Below are positions 16,347 through 23,663 of a stretch of DNA of 64,000 bases, in pieces. The translations under genes and the position numbers were made by a program. A model generated the notes under the pieces. That model made no database searches, was not told the origin of the DNA, and saw only the letters and a list, made by a program, of their open reading frames with translations. Position 1 is the stretch's first letter, and each line of letters starts with the position of its first letter. The stretch comes from Flavobacteriaceae bacterium (lineage in GTDB: Bacteria > Bacteroidota > Bacteroidia > Flavobacteriales > Flavobacteriaceae): NCBI GenBank assembly GCA_029248885.1, contig JAQWIL010000017.1, positions 1 to 64,000 on the forward strand, written 5' to 3'.

Positions 16347-18269
16347 ATGAAGAGGATATTGATAATCTTAACAACGATATTTTTTATTGGGTGTGAAGAA
16401 GACCCTACTATGTACACTTTAACTGTTTCATCTAATCCAACTGAGGGTGGAACGATTAACCCATCAAGTGGTGAATACCAAGAAGGAACTGAAGTAACAC
16501 TTAGAGTAAACACTAACACCAATTATGAGTTTGATAAATGGAGTGGTAGTTGGAGTGGTTCAGAATCTCCACTAACAATTACTATGGATAGTGATAAAAA
16601 CATAGTTGGGAACTTCAAGTTGATGGATTCCGATGGAGATGGGGTAACTGATAGTCTTGACCAGTGTAATGACACTCCTAGTGGACAAACTGTTGATTCT
16701 AATGGATGTTCAGATTCCCAAAAAGATACTGATGGAGATGGAGTGAGTGATGATGTAGATACATGTCCAGACACTCCGAGTGGAGAAACAGTTGACTCTA
16801 ATGGGTGTTCAGATTCCCAAAAAGATACGGATGGTGATGGAGTTACTGATGATTTGGATACTTGTCCAGACACTCCTGAAGGAGAAAGTGTTGATGAAAC
16901 TGGGTGTATTCCAAATCCACTTTATTTAGACTCTAATGGTGTTACCATCAAATCTTATGAATGGGGGAAGGTTGGAGATAGTGGTAAGATAAATGGGGTT
17001 ACATATACAATTGTAAGTGAACAACAACTTAGGTCAATGATTAGTGAAGGAGAAGACATATCTACTGTTTGTACTTCAAAAATTAATAAAATGAATAATT
17101 TGTTTATAGATACAACTGACTACACAAATGTTTATGAAGTAAATGGAGATATTTCCTCATGGGATGTGAGTAATGTTACTTATATGAATAATATGTTTCT
17201 TTATTCTCAATTCAATGGAGATATTTCAAATTGGGATGTGAGTAGTGTTACTATTATGGGTGGGATGTTTAAAAATTCTAGATTCAATGGAGATATTTCA
17301 AATTGGGATGTGAGTAGTGTTACTGATATGTATAGTATGTTTGAAGGTTCTCAATTTAATGGAGATATTTCAAATTGGGATGTGAGTAGTGTTACTAATA
17401 TGAACATTATGTTTCGTTATTCTCAATTCAATGGAGATATTTAAAATTGGGATGTGAGTAGTGTTACTATTATGTTTGGGATGTTTCATAATTGTAGATT
17501 CAATGGAGATATTTCAAATTGGGATGTGAGTAGTGTTACTAGTATGAGTTTTATGTTTTATAAAACTCCATTCAACGGAAATATTTCAAATTGGGATGTG
17601 AGTAATGTTACTGATATGAATACGATGTTCTATGAATCTAAATTCAATGGAGATATTTCAAATTGGGATGTGAGTAATGTTACTGATATGAGTACGATGT
17701 TTTATAAAACTCCATTCAACGGAAATATTTCAAATTGGGATGTGAGTAATGTTACTGATATGAGTACGATGTTTTATGATTCTCAATTCAATGGAGATAT
17801 TTCAAATTGGGATGTGAGTAGTGTTACTAATATGAAATTTATGTTTAGAGGTTCCCAATTCAATGGAGATATCTCAAATTGGGATGTGAGTAGTGTTACT
17901 AATATGAAGGTAATGTTTTTTGGTTGTCCATTCAACGGAGATATCTCAAATTGGGATGTGAGTAATGTTACTGATATGACTTATATGTTTTCTGGTTCCC
18001 AATTCAATGGAGATATCTCAAATTGGGATGTGAGTAGTGTTACTGATATGATGGAGATGTTTAGAGATTCTGAATTTAACGGTGATATTTCTAATTGGGA
18101 TGTGAGTAATGTAGTTGATATGACTTATATGTTTAATGACAACCAAACTTTTAATCAAGATTTATCAAATTGGAATGTTTCAAATGTAACTTTATGTGAA
18201 AGTTTTAGTTTAAACACCCCACAATGGACACTTCCCAAACCAAACTTTACGAATTGTAACCCCAATTAA
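16347..18269 (+). pseudogene. BspA-like (DUF285) surface lipoprotein gene interrupted by one nonsense codon
   Basis: Same architecture as 18604-20520: lipoprotein signal ending FFIGC, one InlB-like beta repeat (EGGTINPSSGEYQEG), three TSP3-type Ca repeats and 15 consecutive 24-residue (72-bp) repeats of the type FNGDISNWDVSSVT. In repeat 5 the codon TCA (Ser) is TAA at 17442-17444, a single C-to-A change at 17443; the frame then continues unbroken to 18269, ending TPQWTLPKPNFTNCNPN exactly as in the sister gene. As written it makes a 366-residue truncated product. Near-identical repeats could restore it by recombination. The start is MKRI at 16347 by analogy with the sister; ATG at 16338 is an alternative. 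Confidence 0.88.
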
Positions 18270-18291
18270 AATCTGAATAACTAAAATAATC

Positions 18292-18325
18292 AAGGGTAAG
18301 TTCCATAAGGTTCTTACCCTTTTTT
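18292..18325 (+). terminator. Terminator of the broken BspA-like gene
   Basis: AAGGGTAAG paired with CTTACCCTT, then Ts. An inverted copy serves the sister gene at 18550-18582. Confidence 0.85.
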
Positions 18326-18337
18326 GTTTAAAGAAAC

Positions 18338-18380
18338 TTAACCCACCGGTGGGTCAAGTTGACCCATTTAGTGGGTTAAC
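18338..18380. repeat. Nested inverted repeats between the two BspA-like genes
   Basis: Perfect palindrome ACCCACCGGTGGGT (18341-18354) followed by a TCAAGTTGA palindrome and GTGGGTTAA, so that TTAACCCA and TGGGTTAA enclose the whole. It includes GGTGGGTCAAGT, one base from half of word A. It lies at the centre of the large inverted duplication. Confidence 0.6.
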
Positions 18381-18431
18381 GGGACAAAAACAATTTCTTT
18401 AAAACACTGACAACCAACAATTTAACAAAAT

Positions 18432-18455
18432 GGTTCAGGTCCAGGTGGGACCACC
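18432..18455 (+). repeat. tRNA 3'-end remnant between the BspA-like genes
   Basis: GGTTCAGGTCCAGGTGGGACC plus ACC keeps the T arm and acceptor strand of the CAU tRNA with small changes. It is followed by a CCCTC/GAGGG hairpin with T-run (18462-18497), the same trailer that follows 20776-20800. The gene-free stretch 18270-18603 holds this, the two terminators, the palindromes and word B. Confidence 0.65.
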
Positions 18456-18508
18456 CTTAAACCCTCTAAGTCCTTGACTATGAGGGTTTTATTTTTTACT
18501 GACCCCAT

Positions 18509-18540
18509 CGGTGTTCCAAATGGTGTTCCAAGTTTGAGGG
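18509..18540 (+). repeat. 32-bp word B (tandem 12-mer)
   Basis: GGTGTTCCAAAT followed by GGTGTTCCAAGT and TTGAGGG. Partner of word A at 16188-16219. A partial minus-strand copy is at 20685-20704. Confidence 0.5.
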
Positions 18541-18549
18541 ATTTTCAAC

Positions 18550-18582
18550 AAAAAAGGTAAGAACCTTATGGAACTTACCCTT
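18550..18582 (-). terminator. Terminator of the intact BspA-like gene
   Basis: The stem AAGGGTAAG/CTTACC with T-run on the minus strand is an inverted copy of 18292-18325. Confidence 0.8.
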
Positions 18583-18603
18583 AAACTTTGAGTTATTCAG
18601 ATT

Positions 18604-20520
18604 TTAATTGGGATTACAATTTGTAAAGTTTGGTTTGGGAAGTGTCCATTGTGGAGTGTTATCTGAGAAACCAACACAATTGGTTACATTAGAAACATTC
18701 CATGATGAAAGATTTTGATTGAAAACGGAATTTTCACTAAACATACCCCACATATATCTTACACTACTAACATCCCAATTCGAAATATCTCCATTGAATT
18801 GAGATTGTCTAAACATATGATTCGTAACAGTAACACTTGAAACATCCCAATTTGAAATATCTCCATTGAATTGAGAATTACGAAACATACTCTCCATAGT
18901 AGTAACGTTACTCACATCCCAATTAGAAATTTCTCCATTATATTGAGAACCATAAAACATATACCTCATACTAGTTACACTACTCACATCCCAATTTGAA
19001 ATATCTACATTGAATTGGTAACCATTAAACATACTCTCCATGAAAGTAACGTTACTCACATCCCAATTCGAAATATCACCATTGAATTGAGAATTACCAA
19101 ACATTCCACTCATATCAGTAACATTACTCACATTCCAATTCGAAATATCACCATTGAATTGTGAACGACTAAACATATACCTCATTCTAGTTACACTACC
19201 CACATCCCAATTTGAAATATCTCCATTGAACGGAGAACTACCAAACATTCCACTCATACTAGTTACACTACTAACATCCCAATTTGAAATATCTCCATTG
19301 AATTGAGAACCATAAAACATACTCTCCATGAAAGTAACGTTACTCACATCCCAATTCGAAATATCTCCATTGAATTGAGAATAATCAAACATTCCACTCA
19401 TACTAGTTACACTACTCACATTCCAATTCGAAATATCTCCATTAAATTCTGATTCACTAAACATATTCTTCATATCAGTAACATTGGAAACATCCCAATT
19501 TGAGATATCACCGTTAAAATGATTAATAAAAACATCACCATACCCACTAAACATATCACTCATGTCTTTAACATTACTAACATCCCAATTGGATATGTCA
19601 CCATTGAATTTTTCACTTTTGAACATTGTTGACATATCAGTTACATTACTCACATCCCAATTTGAAATATCTCCGTTGAATTGAGAATTAAAAAACATAC
19701 CCTCCATAGAATTAACGTTACTCACATCCCAAGTTGAAATATCACCATTGAATTGAGAATTACTGAATAGGTTGTTCATGTTACTAACTTTTGAGGTACA
19801 AACATTTGAAACATCCTCACCATCATAAATTTTTTGTCTAAATTCCTCTTCACTTACAATCAAATAAGTAGTTCCGTTAATTACTCCAGTGTCACCAATT
19901 TCACCCCAATCATAAGACTTGATGGTTACACCATTAGAGTCTAAATAAATTGGATTAGAACATCCATTTTCATCAACGATTCTTCCACTTGGAGTATCAG
20001 GACAAGTGTCTATATCATCCGTGACTCCATCTCCATCGGTATCTATTTGGGAATCTGAACACCCATTAGAATCCACCGTTTCTCCACTCGGAGTGTCTGG
20101 ACATGTATCTACATCATCATTAACCCCATCAACATCACTATCTTTCTGAGAATCAGAACAACCGTTAGAATCAACAGTTTGTCCACTTGGGGTATCATTA
20201 CATTGGTCAAGACTATCAGTTACACCATCCCCATCAGTATCAATCAATTTGAAGTTTCCAACTAAATTTTTATCACTATCCATAGTAAGGGTTAGTGGAG
20301 ACTCTGAACCACTCCAACTACCACTCCATTTATCAAACTCATAATTGGTGTTAGTGTTAACTCTAATTGTAACCTCAGTTCCTTCTTCGTATTCTCCACT
20401 TGTAGGATTAATTGTTCCACCTTCAGTTGGATTAGTTGTAACAGTTAAAGTGTATTTTGTAGGTTCTTCTTCACACCCAATTAAAAATATTGTTGTTAAG
20501 ATTATCAATATCCTCTTCAT
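18604..20520 (-). CDS. BspA-like (DUF285) repeat surface lipoprotein
   Basis: A 638-residue lipoprotein: MKRILIILTTIFLIGC signal with lipobox Cys16; residues 22-80 an InlB-type beta repeat (EGGTINPTSGEYEEG, then YEFDKWSGSWSGS); residues 88-175 TSP3 calcium repeats DTDGDGVTD; then 15 BspA/DUF285 repeats of 24 residues (FNGDISNWDVSNVTDMSxMFxxSQ), the third with a six-residue insertion; the end TPQWTLPKPNFTNCNPN is identical to its sister gene. BspA-like proteins are surface adhesins or immune and matrix interaction factors in other bacteria. No T9SS tail is present, so anchoring is by lipid. Clearly A+T-richer than flanking genes. The longer frame back to 20712 was rejected in favour of the lipoprotein start. 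Confidence 0.88.
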   Translation of the reverse strand: MKRILIILTTIFLIGCEEEPTKYTLTVTTNPTEGGTINPTSGEYEEGTEVTIRVNTNTNYEFDKWSGSWSGSESPLTLTMDSDKNLVGNFKLIDTDGDGVTDSLDQCNDTPSGQTVDSNGCSDSQKDSDVDGVNDDVDTCPDTPSGETVDSNGCSDSQIDTDGDGVTDDIDTCPDTPSGRIVDENGCSNPIYLDSNGVTIKSYDWGEIGDTGVINGTTYLIVSEEEFRQKIYDGEDVSNVCTSKVSNMNNLFSNSQFNGDISTWDVSNVNSMEGMFFNSQFNGDISNWDVSNVTDMSTMFKSEKFNGDISNWDVSNVKDMSDMFSGYGDVFINHFNGDISNWDVSNVTDMKNMFSESEFNGDISNWNVSSVTSMSGMFDYSQFNGDISNWDVSNVTFMESMFYGSQFNGDISNWDVSSVTSMSGMFGSSPFNGDISNWDVGSVTRMRYMFSRSQFNGDISNWNVSNVTDMSGMFGNSQFNGDISNWDVSNVTFMESMFNGYQFNVDISNWDVSSVTSMRYMFYGSQYNGEISNWDVSNVTTMESMFRNSQFNGDISNWDVSSVTVTNHMFRQSQFNGDISNWDVSSVRYMWGMFSENSVFNQNLSSWNVSNVTNCVGFSDNTPQWTLPKPNFTNCNPN

Positions 20521-20593
20521 AATTCTCACTTGAAAATTGATGTTATCAAATTTAAGAGAATTTAAGTTAAACACTTTAAAACGAACTTGGTTC

Positions 20594-20615
20594 TGGTCCC
20601 TCAGGTACTTGAACC
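20594..20615 (-). repeat. tRNA 3'-end remnant upstream of the intact BspA-like gene
   Basis: On the minus strand GGTTCAAGTACCTGAGGGAC is followed by CAGAACCAAGTTCG, matching 16255-16276 and its flank. It marks the outer boundary of the inverted duplication. The gene-free stretch 20521-20892 otherwise holds the partial word at 20685 and the remnant at 20776. Confidence 0.55.
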
Positions 20616-20684
20616 AAGTTATGTATGAAAATTCACCTAAAATTTGATGATTTTTAGGTTGGAACACTAAGTGTTCCATTTTAA

Positions 20685-20704
20685 CCTGAACTTGGAACAC
20701 TTGG
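20685..20704 (-). repeat. Partial copy of word B
   Basis: CCAAGTGTTCCAAGTTCAGG on the minus strand matches the second half of word B. Confidence 0.4.
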
Positions 20705-20775
20705 TAGTCCAAGTTAATTTTTTATATTTACACAAAACACTGATAATCAGCAAGATAAAAGGGTTTTGACAACTT

Positions 20776-20800
20776 GGTTCAAGCACAGGTGGGACCACCA
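20776..20800 (+). repeat. tRNA 3'-end remnant at the right side of the island
   Basis: GGTTCAAGCACAGG then TGGGACCACCA matches the end of the CAU tRNA including CCA and is followed by AACA as in the real tRNA, then by the CCCTC...GAGG trailer also found after 18432-18455. This is a good candidate for the right-hand attachment site of an element that entered at the tRNA at 16049. Confidence 0.65.
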
Positions 20801-20892
20801 ACAAGCCCTCTAAGTCCTTGACTATGAGGATTTTATTTTTTTGACTTTTGTGTCCGCACCTAAATCTGAACCAAAAACATTAACTTTATACG

Positions 20893-21441
20893 ATGTCATC
20901 ATCGTTTTTAAAATCGTCTTTATTACAGTTCAGGTATTACAAGGAGTTGGGTGAAAAAACAATTGAACAGGTCCCAGAAATTAAATTGTCATTTCAAATA
21001 AATATTGAGACAAATAGCATTAATACAATTGTAAAACATCTTAGTGGAAACATGGTCTCAAGATGGACAGATTTCTTAAATTCTGATGGAGAAAAAGAAT
21101 TTAGAAATAGAGAGGATGAATTCAATGACACAATCGAATCCAAAAAAGAGTTGATTGAAATTTGGGAACAAGGATGGAACATCTTGTCTGACACTCTTGA
21201 GGGGCTTAGTTTTCAAGATTTAGAAAAAATAAGTTACATAAGGAATGAAGGTCATACAGTAATCGAGTCTATTAATAGACAACTTTGTCATTATTCATAT
21301 CATGTAGGTCAGATAGTAATGATTGGTAAAATCATTTGTGGAGATAAATGGAGCTCTTTGTCTATTCCTAAAGGAGAAAGTCAATCCTTCAATTTAAAAA
21401 AGTTTTCAAAAGTGAAAGACAGAAGACATTTCCTAGAGTAA
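20893..21441 (+). CDS. DUF1572 / DinB-superfamily protein
   Basis: A 182-residue protein of the four-helix DinB fold. Seen: YYKELGEKTIEQVPE, NTIVKHLSGNMVSRWTDFL and HYSYHVGQIVMIGK; His48, His137 and His141 sit where the fold binds a divalent metal. DinB-like proteins include thiol-dependent S-transferases; the substrate here is unknown. It lies just outside the last tRNA remnant, so it may be ancestral rather than island cargo, though it too is A+T-rich. Confidence 0.8.
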   Translation: MSSSFLKSSLLQFRYYKELGEKTIEQVPEIKLSFQINIETNSINTIVKHLSGNMVSRWTDFLNSDGEKEFRNREDEFNDTIESKKELIEIWEQGWNILSDTLEGLSFQDLEKISYIRNEGHTVIESINRQLCHYSYHVGQIVMIGKIICGDKWSSLSIPKGESQSFNLKKFSKVKDRRHFLE

Positions 21442-21482
21442 GGTTTTTTAAAATTAACTGTATGTCTTCTATAGAAATAGTG

Positions 21483-21511
21483 TGGTCCTTTTGGGATTTG
21501 AACCAGGGCCC
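21483..21511 (-). repeat. Another tRNA 3'-end-like remnant, minus strand
   Basis: The minus strand reads CCTGGTTCAAATCCC then AAAAGGACCACA, again T arm plus acceptor with no 5' half. It is more divergent than the others. Confidence 0.4.
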
Positions 21512-21535
21512 TAGTTAAAACCCTTGATTTTTATA

Positions 21536-21556
21536 GTGGTTCGGATTCCGAACCAC
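21536..21556. repeat. 21-bp perfect palindrome
   Basis: GTGGTTCGGA-T-TCCGAACCAC, a ten-base perfect inverted repeat around one base. There is no T-run on either side, so an operator or recombination site is more likely than a terminator. Confidence 0.6.
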
Positions 21557-21665
21557 ACGTAGAGCCTATGTAGTGCAAACAGCTATAAAATGTATAGTTT
21601 TTGATTAAGAATTTAAATTTTAATTTATTGTTAGAACACTAATTTTAAATATTAATAAATTAAAA

Positions 21666-22142
21666 ATGAAAACAATCAATAAATTATTTGTAATTAGCTC
21701 CATATCATTATTAATTATGTCTTGTTCATCAGACGACGATGATACCGTCCAAGAAGCTCAAAACGTATTTGAAAAACTGCAAGGGAATACTTATAGACAA
21801 GTTGAAACACCAGATTCCTGTAATGATTGCGAGGATGAAATCAACTATTATTCATTTTCTGCTGACAACTTAACAATTACTGGTACAGAACTAGATGGTA
21901 CTTGCGAACAGTACGATGTGATTCAAATAGGCGATTGTAGTGGTTGTGCTACAATTCTTGAAAACAGCCCTGATAAGTTCGAAGTTACTTATCAGATGTT
22001 TATATTCACCTTAAAATACACAATTACATTTGTCTCTGACAACAAAGTTCAATTCGTTTTCGATTCGGGGTTATCTGAAGTAACTTGGACGTCAAACCTC
22101 TGGACAGACACTATTCCTGACTGTACTGACTACTCAGATTAG
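21666..22142 (+). CDS. Lipoprotein of unknown function
   Basis: A 158-residue lipoprotein: signal LLIMSC then SSDDDDT, the acidic post-Cys stretch frequent in surface-exposed Bacteroidota lipoproteins. The mature part has CNDCEDEIN and GDCSGC cysteine pairs and beta-rich sequence in the style of small lipocalin-like domains. It is preceded by an A+T-rich leader. Family not recognised. Confidence 0.7.
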   Translation: MKTINKLFVISSISLLIMSCSSDDDDTVQEAQNVFEKLQGNTYRQVETPDSCNDCEDEINYYSFSADNLTITGTELDGTCEQYDVIQIGDCSGCATILENSPDKFEVTYQMFIFTLKYTITFVSDNKVQFVFDSGLSEVTWTSNLWTDTIPDCTDYSD

Positions 22143-22178
22143 TACTATAGTTAATAATTTAGATTGGAGAATTCGTAA

Positions 22179-22733
22179 TTAATGAGTTCTCCAATCCCAA
22201 ATCACAACATGCCAATCGCTATTCCCATACTGGAGTGTGCTGACAACTTTAAAGCCAACTTTGAGGTGTGTGTTTAGAGAAGCCAAGTTAGAACGATCAA
22301 CATCAGTTGCCGTAAAAGAATAGCGCTCTTGATAAGTTGTTTTAAAATGAGCATAAAGTTTTTGTGCAAGACCCTGACCCCGAACCTCTTTTGCCACACA
22401 AAGTTGCCCCACAACCAAATAATCAAAATCACCAATTAACTTACCACCAAACGGAATTTTGTTGATTTGCGTGCCGAGATCGTTTAATAGTGGATGCTGT
22501 GTTAATAATGATTGATCGGTAGCCAAGGCATAGCCCACAACCACACCGTTTTGCTTGGCAATAATTGCTGGCGTTAAGTCATTCATTGCTTTTAAAAAAT
22601 CAAGCTCATATTTGGCTGTAAGAAAACCGTCAGATAAGCGGTTCTCTGAAGAAACGTTGTCTTTTAAGTTTATCTCCTGTAAGTCTCTGATTTCTTGAAT
22701 TTCTCGATCTGTGGTCGCTAGGCATATGGTCAT
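22179..22733 (-). CDS. GNAT-family N-acetyltransferase
   Basis: A 184-residue acetyltransferase that would transfer acetyl from acetyl-CoA to an amine. The acetyl-CoA binding motif VAKEVRGQGLAQKLY is at residues 114-128, preceded by the beta-4 strand VGQLCV and followed by TDVDRSNLASLNTHLKVGF, the usual C-terminal half. Substrate unknown. It lies 79 bases downstream of a methyltransferase on the same strand and may be co-transcribed with it. Confidence 0.85.
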   Translation of the reverse strand: MTICLATTDREIQEIRDLQEINLKDNVSSENRLSDGFLTAKYELDFLKAMNDLTPAIIAKQNGVVVGYALATDQSLLTQHPLLNDLGTQINKIPFGGKLIGDFDYLVVGQLCVAKEVRGQGLAQKLYAHFKTTYQERYSFTATDVDRSNLASLNTHLKVGFKVVSTLQYGNSDWHVVIWDWRTH

Positions 22734-22812
22734 TATGTTTGGATTTGGCGTATTTCACAAAGGACACTCGATATAAAAATACGATATCTAACACATCTTC
22801 AAAAGTGGGGTT

Positions 22813-23430
22813 TTATTTTTGACCTTTCAAAATAAGCGTACCCGACCAATTTTCTTTGATCCCAAACCGAGTTGACTCAACATCTTTAAATCCAGCTTTC
22901 CGAAATAGCTCAATCCAATATTTTTCAGAATAAAGATGCATAATAGAGACGCCACAGTCTTCGGGCCACGAATGGGAATCTGTGTTTTCTTTATAAAAGT
23001 CCAACCCCAAAATCAACACCCCTCCCTTGGATATCCAGTAGTTGCATACATTTTGCAGAAAAGCAAAAGGATCTTTGAGGTAGTAAACTACTTCCATGGA
23101 GTGAACGACATCTACACGAGAGTTTGGTCTCCAGACGTCGAGATCAGCGCAGGTGTAGTGATTTTTCGAATCGTTGGCTTTTGCCTTGTTAATCATTTGC
23201 TGTGCGCCATCTACGCCAGCCGCAGACACACATTGTGGGTGTTTGGAAACTTGCCTAACAACCCAGCCGTTGCCGCAGCCCGCATCCAGAAAGGAAAATG
23301 ATTTTCGGTTCTTTAAAGCCGAGCCAAGCATGTGGTCAACGGCTTGCTGATGGCCCTTTGCCATCCCTTCATCACGACCACGCTCTGCCCATTCCCCAAA
23401 AACAACCGTTGGTGTGCGTTTCTTCTCCAA
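22813..23430 (-). CDS. Class I SAM-dependent methyltransferase
   Basis: A 205-residue Rossmann methyltransferase with motif I LDAGCGNGWVV (residues 49-59), an acidic residue in AAGVDGAQ and motif II-like VDVVHSMEVVYYL. The start is TTG, chosen because it directly follows the zinc-ribbon gene (12 bases) and gives a standard N terminus before motif I. Substrate unknown; small molecule or protein targets are both possible. Confidence 0.82.
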   Translation of the reverse strand: MEKKRTPTVVFGEWAERGRDEGMAKGHQQAVDHMLGSALKNRKSFSFLDAGCGNGWVVRQVSKHPQCVSAAGVDGAQQMINKAKANDSKNHYTCADLDVWRPNSRVDVVHSMEVVYYLKDPFAFLQNVCNYWISKGGVLILGLDFYKENTDSHSWPEDCGVSIMHLYSEKYWIELFRKAGFKDVESTRFGIKENWSGTLILKGQK

Positions 23431-23442
23431 AGGATATCAAAC

Positions 23443-23634
23443 TTAGACTGTGCAACTCATATCTTCCCCACAGCACAAAGGAGACTTTATCATTCCTTTA
23501 CAACTTGGACATTGAGAGACTTGAACTTCTGCACCATCGTCGGTGGTGATGCTTCCGTTCTCAAGAGGGGTATCGCATTTTGCACAACTGGCATTAACCG
23601 CCATGTCGCATTGATTACAAGTATATGTTGCCAT
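23443..23634 (-). CDS. Small zinc-ribbon protein
   Basis: A 63-residue protein with CNQCDMAVNASCAKC, CPSC and a C-terminal LCCGEDMSC, enough cysteines for two zinc sites. Short zinc-ribbon proteins of this type are conserved in flavobacteria but unassigned. It is co-transcribed with the methyltransferase; its promoter -7 box TATCTTTA is at 23650-23657. Confidence 0.75.
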   Translation of the reverse strand: MATYTCNQCDMAVNASCAKCDTPLENGSITTDDGAEVQVSQCPSCKGMIKSPLCCGEDMSCTV

Positions 23635-23649
23635 AAAAATCTATTTCTG

Positions 23650-23657
23650 TAAAGATA
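23650..23657 (-). promoter_or_regulatory. Promoter -7 box for the zinc-ribbon/methyltransferase unit
   Basis: TATCTTTA on the minus strand, 15 bases before the ATG at 23634. Confidence 0.5.
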
Positions 23658-23663
23658 TTGTTT

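Noticed and set aside
17150-18130. Regular 72-bp repeats resembling a CRISPR-like array
   Set aside because: The repeats have no unique spacers, keep one reading frame and encode the 24-residue DUF285 motif.
18432-20800. Additional functional tRNA genes
   Set aside because: Only T arm and acceptor 3' strand are present; no D arm, anticodon arm or 5' acceptor strand upstream.
16126-21665. A phage or conjugative element with its own recombinase
   Set aside because: No integrase, transposase, relaxase or phage structural gene is visible in any frame, so only attachment-like remnants are claimed.
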